A DNA stretch of 12,395 nt from Blastococcus sp. (GTDB taxonomy: Bacteria; Actinomycetota; Actinomycetes; Mycobacteriales; Geodermatophilaceae), in assembly GCA_025963345.1 (NCBI GenBank), contig JAOPUS010000051.1, positions 1 to 12,395 on the forward strand. Direction: 5' to 3'. Position numbers and translations under genes: made by a program. The notes under the pieces were generated by a model. The model saw nothing but the letters and a program-made list of their open reading frames with translations, was not told where the DNA came from and searched no databases. Positions 1-6,741 of this stretch are shown piece by piece. The stretch's first letter is position 1. Every line of letters starts with the position of its first letter.

Positions 1-990
1 AAGGGCTCGGTCATGCGCCTGGGCGAGCGTGCGCACGTCCCGGTCGAGGTCATCCCGACCGGCTCGATCGCACTGGATGTGGCACTGGGGATCGGCGGCC
101 TGCCGCGCGGGCGGATCATCGAGATCTACGGCCCGGAAAGTTCGGGCAAGACGACGGTCGCCCTGCATGCAGTGGCCAGTGCGCAGGCTCTGGGCGGCGT
201 GGCGGCGTTCATCGACGCCGAACACGCGCTGGATCCCGAGTACGCCCGCGCTCTGGGCGTCGACACCGACGCCCTGCTGGTGAGCCAGCCCGACACCGGA
301 GAGCAGGCCCTCGAGATCGCGGACATGCTCATCCGCTCCGGCGCGATCAGCATTATCGTCATCGACTCGGTGGCGGCATTGGTCCCTCGCGCCGAGATCG
401 AGGGCGAGATGGGCGACTGCCACGGCGGGCTGCAGGCGCGCCTCATGAGCCAGGCCCTGCGCAAGATCACCGGTGCGCTGAGCAACTCCAACACCCCGAT
501 GATCTTCATCAAGCAGCTGCGCGAGAAGGTGGGCGTCGTCTACGGCTCACCCGAGGTCACCACCGGTGGTCGCGCCCTGAAGTTCTACTCGTCGGTCCGC
601 CTCGACGTCCGCCGCATCGAGACCCTGAAGCAGGGCACCCACGCGGTCGGCAGCCGCACGCGCATCAAGGTCGTCAAGAACAAGGTCGCCGCGCCGTTCA
701 AGCAGGCCGAGCTCGACATCCTCTGGGGCCAGGGGTTCAGCCGCGAGGGCGGACTGATCGACGTCGGGGTCGAGCAGGGCTTCGTCAAGAAGTCCGGCGC
801 CTGGTACACGTACGAGGGCGACCAGCTCGGTCAGGGCAAGGAGAACTCCCGCAACTTCCTGAAGGACAACCCCGACCTCGCCGACGAGATCGAGAAGAAG
901 ATCAAGGAGAAGCTGGGGATCGGCGCCACGCTCGACACGCCTGCCGCCCCCGCCGCCCCCGCCGCGCCCGCCGCGCCCGCCGACTTCTGA
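1..990 (+). CDS. recA: Recombinase A, 5'-truncated by window edge
   Basis: RecA is the ATP-dependent strand-exchange protein of homologous recombination and the co-protease that triggers LexA cleavage. The reading frame is open from base 1 (Lys-Gly-Ser-Val-Met, the usual start of the RecA core) and ends at TGA 988-990, giving 329 visible residues. About 20 N-terminal residues are probably outside the window, and the ATG at 13 is internal. Seen: Walker A GPESSGKT, FIDAEHALDPEYA, Walker B VIVIDSVAALVP, the GGLQARLMSQALRK stretch and the C-terminal GAWYTYEGDQLGQGKENSRNFL block. The two DNA-binding loops carry unusual residues: GDCHGGLQ where GDSHVGLQ or GDSHMGLA is expected, FIKQLREK for FINQLREK, and VVYGSPEV for VMFGSPET. 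The extreme C-terminus is an Ala-Pro repeat ending ADF. recX follows after 8 bp, so the two are probably co-transcribed. Identity is certain; the effect of the substitutions is unknown. Confidence 0.98.
   Translation, partial: KGSVMRLGERAHVPVEVIPTGSIALDVALGIGGLPRGRIIEIYGPESSGKTTVALHAVASAQALGGVAAFIDAEHALDPEYARALGVDTDALLVSQPDTGEQALEIADMLIRSGAISIIVIDSVAALVPRAEIEGEMGDCHGGLQARLMSQALRKITGALSNSNTPMIFIKQLREKVGVVYGSPEVTTGGRALKFYSSVRLDVRRIETLKQGTHAVGSRTRIKVVKNKVAAPFKQAELDILWGQGFSREGGLIDVGVEQGFVKKSGAWYTYEGDQLGQGKENSRNFLKDNPDLADEIEKKIKEKLGIGATLDTPAAPAAPAAPAAPADF
943..978 (+). repeat. Four 9-bp tandem units in the recA 3' end
   Basis: Four consecutive copies of GCCGCSCCC (S = C or G) encode four Ala-Ala-Pro units just before the terminal Ala-Asp-Phe of RecA. 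The first two units use GCC GCC CCC and the last two use GCC GCG CCC. The repeat is in frame, so changes in copy number would lengthen or shorten the tail without a frameshift. It lies in the RecA C-terminal tail, which is variable and usually acidic in the family. Confidence 0.85.
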
Positions 991-998
991 GCCGCCCG

Positions 999-1637
999 AT
1001 GACCGGCTGGTCCTCCACCCGCCGACGCCCCGACTCCGGTCGCGGCAGCCGGCGGACGTCGGCCACCCCGGACGACGCTCCCCTGAACCCGGACGTCGAT
1101 TCGGAGTCGCCGGAGGAGATGAACGACCCGGAGTCGGTGGCCCGGGGGGTCTGTCTGCGGGCCCTGACCGGGACGCCGAAGACCCGCCAGCAGCTGGCCG
1201 ACCTGCTCACGAAGCGGGGCGTGCCCGATGACGCTGCGGAAGCAGTCCTCGACCGCTTCACCGAGGTCGGTCTGATCGACGACGCCGCGTACGCCCGCGC
1301 CTGGGTCAGCTCCCGTCAGGCCGGTCGCGGACTGGCCCGGCGCGCGCTCAGCGCCGAGCTGCGCGCGAAGGGGGTCGATCCGGAGGTGGCCGCCGAGGCC
1401 GTCGAGCAGGTCGACGACGAGGACGAGCGAGCCGCCGCCCAGCGGCTCGTCGAGCGCCGGATGCCCAGCATGGGGCGCCTGGACCGGGTTACTGCATCCC
1501 GGCGGCTGATGGGGATGCTCGCGCGCAAGGGATACAACGGCGGGTTGGCGGCAGCTGTCATTCGCGAGGCGCTCGACCTCGCCGACGACGAGGCGCTCGC
1601 CGCGGGGGAGTTCGACGACACCGACGCGCTGACCTGA
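999..1637 (+). CDS. recX: RecX, regulatory partner of RecA
   Basis: RecX binds the RecA filament and limits its ATPase and strand-exchange activity. The 212-residue product has a basic, low-complexity first 40 residues and then the recognisable RecX helical repeats. Seen: SVARGVCLRALTGTPKTR, QQLADLLTKRGVPDDAAEAVLDR, FTEVGLIDDAAYARAWV, RALSAELRAKGVDPEVA and the C-terminal GMLARKGYNGGLAAAVIREAL. The start at ATG 999 lies 8 bp after the recA stop but has no clear ribosome-binding site. An in-frame ATG at 1119 (Met41) would give a 172-residue protein beginning exactly at the conserved domain, and the GGAGGAG before it sits too close to be a normal Shine-Dalgarno. The true start is therefore open. 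The gene probably depends on the recA transcript. The stop codon lies in a stem shared with the end of ctaD. Confidence 0.95.
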   Translation: MTGWSSTRRRPDSGRGSRRTSATPDDAPLNPDVDSESPEEMNDPESVARGVCLRALTGTPKTRQQLADLLTKRGVPDDAAEAVLDRFTEVGLIDDAAYARAWVSSRQAGRGLARRALSAELRAKGVDPEVAAEAVEQVDDEDERAAAQRLVERRMPSMGRLDRVTASRRLMGMLARKGYNGGLAAAVIREALDLADDEALAAGEFDDTDALT

Positions 1638-1669
1638 GGCGCTCTCGCCCGAGGGCGGTTCCCTCAGGT
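1632..1669. terminator. Candidate bidirectional terminator at the recX/ctaD junction
   Basis: ACCTGAGG (1632-1639) and CCTCAGGT (1662-1669) are perfect inverted repeats. Inside the loop, CGCC (1646-1649) and GGCG (1654-1657) form a second small hairpin. The TGA of recX lies in the left arm and the TGA of ctaD, read on -, lies in the right arm. There is no T-run, as is common for actinobacterial hairpin terminators. The symmetric placement between convergent genes supports a terminator; activity is inferred. Confidence 0.55.
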
Positions 1670-3421
1670 GGGGTCGGGGTCCCGCGGGCCCTGCCGCGGG
1701 CCGCTCGAGGAGTCGACGACGTCGTCCGCGTAGGGCGTGTGCGCCCTGCCGGCGTGGGCCTCCACCTGCAGTCGCTCCAGCAGGTGCGGGTAGTGGGCCT
1801 CGAAGGCCGGGCGCTCGGACCGGATGCGCGGGATTTCGATGAAGTTGTGCCGCGGCGGCGGCGACGACGTCGCCCATTCCAGCGAGTTCCCGTGGCCCCA
1901 CGGGTCGTCGCGTAGCGCGAGCCGGCCGTACTTCCACGACTTCACGACGTTGTAGAGGAATGGCAGCGCCGATGCGCCGAGCACGAACGCGAAGATCGTC
2001 GAGATGACGTTCAGCGTGGTGAACCCGTCCGACGGCAGGTAGTCGGCGTACCGGCGCGGCATGCCCTCACCGCCCAGCCAGTGCTGGAGCAGGAACGTGC
2101 CGTGGAAGCCGATGAACGTCAGCCAGAAGTGCAGCTTCCCGACCCGCTCGTCCATCATCCGGCCGCAGATCTTCGGGAACCAGAAGTAGATGCCGGCGTA
2201 GGCCGCGAACACGACCGTGCCGAACACGACGTAGTGGAAGTGCGCCACCACGAAGTACGTGTCGTGCACGTGCCAGTCCAGCGGCGGGCTGGCCAGCAGC
2301 ACGCCGGTGAGGCCACCGAGCAGGAACGTGACCATGAAGCCGACCGAGAACAGCATGGGCGTCTCGAAGGTCAGCTGGCCGCGCCACATGGTGCCGATCC
2401 AGTTGAAGAACTTGAGGCCCGTCGGCACCGCGATCAGGTAGGTCAGGAACGCGAAGAACGGCAGCAGCACCGCGCCGGTGGCGAACATGTGGTGGGCCCA
2501 CACGGCGACGGACAGGAAGCCGATCATCATCGTCGCCCCGACCATCCCCTTGTAGCCGAACAGCGGCTTGCGGCTGAAGACGGGGATGACTTCGGTGACG
2601 ATGCCGAAGAACGGCAGCGCGATGATGTAGACCTCGGGGTGTCCGAAGAACCAGAACAGGTGCTGCCACAGCATCGGACCCCCGTTCTGACGGGTGTAGA
2701 CGAGGGCACCGAGGTTGCGGTCGGCCAGCAGGGCAAGCAGCGCGGCGGTCAGGATCGGGAACGCCAGCAGGATCAGCAGGCTGGTGACCAGGGTGTTCCA
2801 GGTGAAGATCGGCATCCGGAACATCGTCATGCCCGGCGCTCGCAGGCAGACGATCGTGGTGATGAAGTTGACGCCACCGAGGATCGTCCCGAGGCCGCTC
2901 ACCGCCAGACCGGCCATCCAGAGGTTCGAGCCCACGCCCGGGGAGTGCACGATGTCCGACAACGGGGCGTACGCCGTCCAGCCGAAGTCCGGCGCGCCGC
3001 CGGGGGTGATGAAGCTCGAGGTGACCATCGTGCTGCCGAACAGGAACAGCCAGAAGGACAGCGCGTTCAGCCGCGGGAAGGCGACGTCCGGCGCCCCGAT
3101 CTGCAGCGGCATGATCAGGTTGCCGAACGCGAAGAACAGCGGCGTCGCGAACATGAGCAGCATCAGCGTGCCGTGCATCGTGAACAACTGGTTGTACTGC
3201 TCCGGCGACAGGAACTGCATTCCCGGCTGACCGAGCTCGGCCCGCATGAGCATCGCCATGAGGCCGCCCATGAGGAAGAACACGAACGACGCGGTCAGAT
3301 ACATGAGGCCGATCGTCTTGTGATCGGTCGTCCGCAGGAGGTTCAGCAGCCGGGAGCCCTTGGTCGCGATGTGTGCGGGGCTCGGCCGGCTGATGATCGG
3401 CTGCGGCGCGATCGCGGTCAT
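1664..3421 (-). CDS. ctaD: Cytochrome c oxidase subunit I (aa3 type)
   Basis: The large catalytic subunit of the membrane haem-copper oxidase reduces O2 to water and pumps protons. From ATG 3421 the protein has 585 residues and about 12 hydrophobic segments. Ligands by position: H83 and H396 for haem a, H394 for haem a3, and H261, H310 and H311 for CuB. Y265 in GHPEVY is the expected His-Tyr cross-link partner. E263 and D112 (in APDVAFPR) fit the D proton channel and K337 (PTGLKFFNW) the K channel, so the enzyme looks intact. The frame is open to 3559, but MTAIAPQ is the family-like start and the upstream 46 residues look non-coding. The ribosome-binding site is weak (GGTGG region). No ctaC, ctaE or ctaF is in view, so it appears monocistronic and must assemble with subunits encoded elsewhere. 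The C-terminal tail of about 55 residues is hydrophilic. Confidence 0.97.
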   Translation of the reverse strand: MTAIAPQPIISRPSPAHIATKGSRLLNLLRTTDHKTIGLMYLTASFVFFLMGGLMAMLMRAELGQPGMQFLSPEQYNQLFTMHGTLMLLMFATPLFFAFGNLIMPLQIGAPDVAFPRLNALSFWLFLFGSTMVTSSFITPGGAPDFGWTAYAPLSDIVHSPGVGSNLWMAGLAVSGLGTILGGVNFITTIVCLRAPGMTMFRMPIFTWNTLVTSLLILLAFPILTAALLALLADRNLGALVYTRQNGGPMLWQHLFWFFGHPEVYIIALPFFGIVTEVIPVFSRKPLFGYKGMVGATMMIGFLSVAVWAHHMFATGAVLLPFFAFLTYLIAVPTGLKFFNWIGTMWRGQLTFETPMLFSVGFMVTFLLGGLTGVLLASPPLDWHVHDTYFVVAHFHYVVFGTVVFAAYAGIYFWFPKICGRMMDERVGKLHFWLTFIGFHGTFLLQHWLGGEGMPRRYADYLPSDGFTTLNVISTIFAFVLGASALPFLYNVVKSWKYGRLALRDDPWGHGNSLEWATSSPPPRHNFIEIPRIRSERPAFEAHYPHLLERLQVEAHAGRAHTPYADDVVDSSSGPRQGPRDPDPT

Positions 3422-3630
3422 GCCCGCGCCACCGTCAGGGTGTGCACCTCGGTCAGCGGCACTCCGGCTGTGGCGGACATGGGCGGCCCCCGGTCCTCTC
3501 GCGCTGCGCGCGACTCTGCGGATCCCGTGTCGCTCGCTGACTCCGAGCGGCAAGCCCATGGTGGCCCATCAGGGCGCGCAGGGATACCCGGCGGCGAATG
3601 CGACCGGGCGGGGCGGAGATCCGCCGGGAT
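3422..3630. promoter_or_regulatory. 209-bp upstream region of ctaD with small hairpins
   Basis: No gene is supported here. It should contain the ctaD promoter and 5' leader (- strand), but I find no convincing -35/-10 pair. Two small hairpins are visible: TCGCGC-TGC-GCGCGA at 3499-3513 and CGCTCG-N7-CGAGCG at 3531-3549. The right end carries a terminator-like stem for the neighbouring gene, listed separately. Confidence 0.4.
3587..3628 (-). terminator. Hairpin just after the unknown gene's stop codon
   Basis: CCCGGCGG (3587-3594) pairs with CCGCCGGG (3621-3628), an 8-bp stem around 26 nt. A competing tighter hairpin, GGCGG-AGAT-CCGCC, lies at 3612-3625. On - these begin 2 nt after the TGA at 3633-3631. 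No T-run follows. The position suggests a terminator insulating ctaD from upstream transcription. Strength is unknown. Confidence 0.45.
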
Positions 3631-4128
3631 TCAGCTCGCGGCGACCCAGGCGCTCACGTCGACGGCGACGCCGTCCGGGGCATCCGGATCCGGCACCAGC
3701 CAGGCGTCGTCCCGTCGCTGGCCGTCGCCCAGCCAGCGCCGGATCTGACGGTCGAAGCCGTGCCTTGACGGCGAACCGGGCTCGCCGGCCGGGCCGAGGA
3801 AGGTGACGTCGGCTTCGGTGTCGTCGGCATAGCGCAGGACGACGCGGCACCGGGAGCGGCGGTGGCGCGCCGGAGGCACCGCCTCGCGCACGACCGCGGA
3901 CTCGGCGCCGGCCGCCGTGGCGAAGTCGGCTGCTGCCGACCGCAGCCGGGCCACGAACTGCTGCGCGGCGTCCGACTCAGGGGCGACTTCCTCGGCGGAA
4001 GGGGTCCGGGCAGCCAGTGGTTCGGGGGTGAGGCGTTCGGTGGCCGCCTCTGCGTTGCCGGTTCGGCCACGACCTGCTCGGGGGACGGGGGGCAGGGTGC
4101 GCCGCCCAGCGGCATGCATCGTCTCCAT
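3631..4128 (-). CDS. Hypothetical protein, 165 residues
   Basis: I do not recognise this family. Codon use is strongly G/C at third positions, like its neighbours, which supports a real gene. The first 55 residues are Pro/Ala/Arg-rich and probably disordered. The rest looks compact: a helix (AAQQFVARLRSAAADFATAAG), a strand pair (RCRVVLRYADDTEADVTFLG), a basic-aromatic segment (FDRQIRRWLGDGQRRDDAWLV) and a terminal VAVDVSAWVAAS. There is no signal peptide, membrane segment or cysteine pair; the single Cys is in RCRVVL. ATG 4128 is preceded on - by GAAGG with a short gap, which fits a ribosome-binding site. An in-frame ATG lies three codons later. It starts 66 bp after the gluD stop on the same strand and could be read through from the glu operon. 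Function is unknown. Confidence 0.65.
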   Translation of the reverse strand: METMHAAGRRTLPPVPRAGRGRTGNAEAATERLTPEPLAARTPSAEEVAPESDAAQQFVARLRSAAADFATAAGAESAVVREAVPPARHRRSRCRVVLRYADDTEADVTFLGPAGEPGSPSRHGFDRQIRRWLGDGQRRDDAWLVPDPDAPDGVAVDVSAWVAAS

Positions 4129-4157
4129 GTGGCCTTCAGTCTCAGGGCCGGGAACAG

Positions 4158-4175
4158 CGTGTCGTGTACGACGCG
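4158..4175 (-). terminator. Weak hairpin between gluD and the unknown gene
   Basis: GTCGT and ACGAC (4161-4172) form a short dyad that extends outward to 4158-4175 with one wobble or mismatch. It lies 20 to 37 nt past the gluD stop on -. It is too short for confidence and may allow read-through into the downstream hypothetical gene. Confidence 0.2.
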
Positions 4176-4194
4176 CCGGGCTGGGACGGGTGTG

Positions 4195-5100
4195 TCAGGC
4201 GGTGACGGCACCGCCGGCGCCGCCACCCATCTGCACGTCTGCCGGGAGCTCCACCTCGGCAGTGGCGGCCACCTTGGCATTCCGTCGCGTCCGGCGTTCC
4301 ACATACTTGGCGAGCTGGGACAGCAGCACGTTCACGATGATGTAGATCAGTCCGGCGGCGACATAGAGCTGGAAGGTGTACAGATCGCCGAACTGGAAGT
4401 TGAAGAACTCCACGAGGCTGCGCGCCTGCCGCAGCAGCTCGAAGTAGCCGACGATGAAGCCCAGCGAGGAGTCCTTGAGGAGGACGACGAGCTGTGCGAT
4501 CAGGACGGGCAGCATCCGGCGGACAGCCTGGGGGAGAAGCACCAGCAGCATCACCTGGGACGTGCGCATGCCCAGCGCCGAGGCGGCCTCGCGTTGCCCG
4601 CGATCGACCGACAGGATCCCGGCTCGGAAGATCTCGGCCAGGACCGACATGTTGTACAGCGTCAGGCCGAGGGCCAGTGCGCCGAAGGCGCCCACCCGCA
4701 GGCCGATGGTCGGCAGGTACAGCAGGCAGAACAGGATCAGGATCAGCAGCGGCACCGCGCGGAAGAACTCGATCACCACGGTGACCGGCACCCGTACCCA
4801 CGCGTGGTCCGACAACCGGCCGAAGGCGAGCAGCGCACCGAGGACGGTGGCCGCGACCATGCTGACGGCGGCGACCTTCAGCGTGTCGACCAGGGCGTTG
4901 CCGAGAGCCTGGGGAACGCCGGCGCGGAAGTCGAAGAGGATCGCCCACCGGGCCGGTTCCAGCTGACCGTTCGAGCCGAGTCGCCACAGCGCCAGGCCGA
5001 TGAGTGCGAGGACCAGCACCAGGCCCAGGGTGGTGCCGATGCGCTGCCGGCGTCGCGCTTGGGGGCCGGGCAGATCGAAGAGGACCGTCGGGGTGGTCAT
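4195..5100 (-). CDS. gluD: Glutamate-type ABC transporter permease, second subunit
   Basis: Inner-membrane permease of the polar amino-acid (His/Glu/Gln/Arg, three-transmembrane) family. The 301-residue protein has a cytoplasmic N-terminus, an early hydrophobic helix (residues about 23-40) and then permease-core helices. The EAA loop that contacts the ATPase is at about 168-195 (GQREAASALGM...LLPQAVRRMLP). The C-terminus is a Gly/Ala-rich tail. The start ATG 5098-5100 overlaps the gluC stop as ATGA. The bases just upstream read CGATCCTCCG, so there is no Shine-Dalgarno and translation presumably depends on coupling to gluC. An upstream in-frame start at 5142 would lie wholly inside gluC and is rejected. 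It pairs with GluC to form the channel, with GluA as motor and GluB as receptor. The name follows gluABCD of Corynebacterium; the substrate is inferred from order and family. Confidence 0.93.
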   Translation of the reverse strand: MTTPTVLFDLPGPQARRRQRIGTTLGLVLVLALIGLALWRLGSNGQLEPARWAILFDFRAGVPQALGNALVDTLKVAAVSMVAATVLGALLAFGRLSDHAWVRVPVTVVIEFFRAVPLLILILFCLLYLPTIGLRVGAFGALALGLTLYNMSVLAEIFRAGILSVDRGQREAASALGMRTSQVMLLVLLPQAVRRMLPVLIAQLVVLLKDSSLGFIVGYFELLRQARSLVEFFNFQFGDLYTFQLYVAAGLIYIIVNVLLSQLAKYVERRTRRNAKVAATAEVELPADVQMGGGAGGAVTA

Positions 5101-5747
5101 CGGAGGATCGCCGTCCGTCGCTCGATGACACCGATCAGCCACGCCGACGGCAGGGTGATGATCAGGTACGCGACCACGATCGCCATGAAGACCACGAGCA
5201 GCTGGTCGGCGTTCTGGTTGGCCAGCCGTTGCAGCGTGGCGGTGAGGTCAGTGACCGCGAAGCCGGCGGCGATCGACGTGTTCTTCGCCAGCGCGATCCA
5301 GACGTTGCCCAGCGGGGGGACGACGGTCCGGAAAGCCTGCGGCAGGACGATGGTTCCCAGGGTCTGGCGGAAGTCGAGGCCGAGGGCCCGTGCCGCCTCG
5401 GCCTGCCCCGACGGCACCGAGTTGATGCCGGAGCGCAGCGCCTCGGAGACGAAGGCCGCCGTGTAGAGGGAGAGGGCGGCGACGGCGGAGATGAACCGGG
5501 ACGGGAACTGCAGGTCGATCTCGACGATGCCGAACGCCAGGAAGAAGAACACCACAGTCAGCGGGGTGTTGCGGAAGACCTCGACATAGAACGTGGCGGC
5601 GGCGCGCAGCGGCGCGACCGGGCTCACCCGCATCGCCGTCAGCAGCGTGCCGAGGACGAGGGCGCAGATGCCGCTGGTGACCGCCAGCGCCAGGGTCGTC
5701 AGGAACGCGTCCCGCAGCAGCGGGAAGTTGTCGGCCAGGAAGGACAT
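5097..5747 (-). CDS. gluC: Glutamate-type ABC transporter permease, first subunit
   Basis: Second channel-forming permease of the polar amino-acid ABC importer, 216 residues, which is normal for GluC-like proteins. Seen: an N-terminal amphipathic stretch, about five hydrophobic helices, the conserved FYVEVFRNTPLTVVFFF segment near 53-69, and the EAA loop at about 114-140 (GQAEAARALGLDF...VLPQAFR). ATG 5747 is preceded on - by GAGAGGGGGTGGC, a good purine-rich ribosome-binding site. The gene begins 73 bp after gluB, across a very strong hairpin. Its TGA overlaps the gluD ATG by 4 bp, so GluC and GluD are probably made in equal amounts. This matches the 1:1 channel expected for the family. Confidence 0.94.
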   Translation of the reverse strand: MSFLADNFPLLRDAFLTTLALAVTSGICALVLGTLLTAMRVSPVAPLRAAATFYVEVFRNTPLTVVFFFLAFGIVEIDLQFPSRFISAVAALSLYTAAFVSEALRSGINSVPSGQAEAARALGLDFRQTLGTIVLPQAFRTVVPPLGNVWIALAKNTSIAAGFAVTDLTATLQRLANQNADQLLVVFMAIVVAYLIITLPSAWLIGVIERRTAILR

Positions 5748-5780
5748 GCCACCCCCTCTCGATCGGTGTCAGGCAGGGAG

Positions 5781-5814
5781 CCTGGTGGGGCCGGGGAGTC
5801 CCGGCCCCACCAGG
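5781..5814 (-). promoter_or_regulatory. 15-bp perfect stem-loop between gluB and gluC
   Basis: On - the RNA reads CCTGGTGGGGCCGGG, loop ACTC, then CCCGGCCCCACCAGG: a perfect 15-bp stem with a 4-nt loop, 6 nt after the gluB stop. No T-run follows, and 33 nt separate it from the gluC start. It could be a partial terminator or an RNA-end stabiliser that leaves the binding protein GluB more abundant than the permeases, as known for other ABC operons with intergenic hairpins. The structure is certain; the role is inferred. Confidence 0.8.
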
Positions 5815-5820
5815 GCAGCG

Positions 5821-6714
5821 TCAGTACCGGTTGACCTTCGGCGGCTCGGGGGCCTCCGTGCCGGTGATCTTCCCGGCGGTGCGGTCCCAGGCCTCGGCCC
5901 AGGCGCCGTCCTGGAAGGACTCCTCGAGGACGTCGTTGATGAAGGAGCGGAACTGGTCGTCGCCCTTCTTCAGGCCGATGCCGTAGGGCTCCTTGGTGAA
6001 CGGCTTGCCCACCAGCTCGAAGGCGTCGGGGCTGCCGGCGACCAGGCCGGTCAGGATGACGTTGTCGGTCGTGACGGCCTGCACGTTGCCGTTCCTCAGG
6101 TCGTCGGCGCACTTGGAGTACACGTCGTACGTCGTCAGCTGTGCCTGGGGGTAGTTGTCGCGGATGTTCTGCGCCGGGGTCGACCCCTCGACCGAGCAGA
6201 CCGTCTTGCCGGCGAGGTCGTCAGGTCCGGCGATGTTCTCGGGGTTCCCCTTCGCCACCATGATGTCCTGGCCGGCCTCGTAGTACGGCCCGGCGAAGTC
6301 GACGACCTGCTTGCGGGTGTCGTTGATCGTGTACGTCGCGACCACGATGTCGACCTGGCCGTTCTGGATGAACGGCTCGCGGTTGGCCGAGACGGTCTCC
6401 GTCCAGGTGATCTTGTCGGCATCGATCCCGAGCTTGGCGGCGACGAGCTTGCCGATCTCGACGTCGAAGCCCTCCGGCTCCTGGGTGCGGGGGTTGAGCA
6501 GGCCGAACCCGGGCTGGTCGAACTTCGTCCCGATGGTGATCGCGCCGGCCTCGTTCAGCCGCGCCATCGTCGTGCCGGCGTCGAACTGGACCTCCGTGTC
6601 GACGGCGGCGGTGCTGCCCGACGACTCCGCGGCCTGGTTGCCGGCCTCACTGGAGCAGCCGGCCAGGGCCAGTCCCAGCACCGCCAGAGTGGCGGCGTAA
6701 CGGGTGATGCGCAT
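5821..6714 (-). CDS. gluB: Glutamate-type ABC transporter binding lipoprotein
   Basis: Extracytoplasmic receptor that delivers the amino acid to the GluCD channel. The 297-residue protein starts with a lipoprotein signal: basic MRITRYAA, a hydrophobic core and the lipobox LAGC with Cys20 as the lipidated residue. A Ser/Ala/Glu-rich linker runs to about residue 45. The family-3 solute-binding fold follows (TIGTKFDQPGFGLLNP, GFDVEIGKLVAAKLG, FIQNGQVDIVVATYTIND, VCSVEGSTPAQNI, VQAVTTDNVILTGL, PYGIGLKKGD). ATG 6714 has GGAAGGA six or seven bases upstream, a strong ribosome-binding site. It lies 27 bp after gluA. Two Cys in the mature domain (VCSVEGS and YSKCADD) could form a disulfide. Polar amino-acid specificity is well supported; glutamate itself is inferred. 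Confidence 0.95.
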   Translation of the reverse strand: MRITRYAATLAVLGLALAGCSSEAGNQAAESSGSTAAVDTEVQFDAGTTMARLNEAGAITIGTKFDQPGFGLLNPRTQEPEGFDVEIGKLVAAKLGIDADKITWTETVSANREPFIQNGQVDIVVATYTINDTRKQVVDFAGPYYEAGQDIMVAKGNPENIAGPDDLAGKTVCSVEGSTPAQNIRDNYPQAQLTTYDVYSKCADDLRNGNVQAVTTDNVILTGLVAGSPDAFELVGKPFTKEPYGIGLKKGDDQFRSFINDVLEESFQDGAWAEAWDRTAGKITGTEAPEPPKVNRY

Positions 6715-6741
6715 GAGCTTTCCTTCCGGTTGTGCGATAGC

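Noticed and set aside
831..1937. 368-codon open frame on - across recA, recX and the ctaD end
   Set aside because: It crosses three gene boundaries and mirrors recX. No domain is visible.
3422..3559. 46-residue N-terminal extension of CtaD
   Set aside because: The extension is Arg/Gly/His-rich and unlike the family. MTAIAPQ at 3421 is the natural start.
2081..3748. 555-codon open frame on + across ctaD
   Set aside because: Exact antisense of a clearly conserved oxidase gene. The product is Gln/Arg/Glu/His-rich with no recognisable domain. GC-rich DNA commonly leaves such frames open.
3862..5466. 534-codon open frame on + across the unknown gene, gluD and part of gluC
   Set aside because: Antisense shadow with no domain. 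The - strand genes explain the coding signal.
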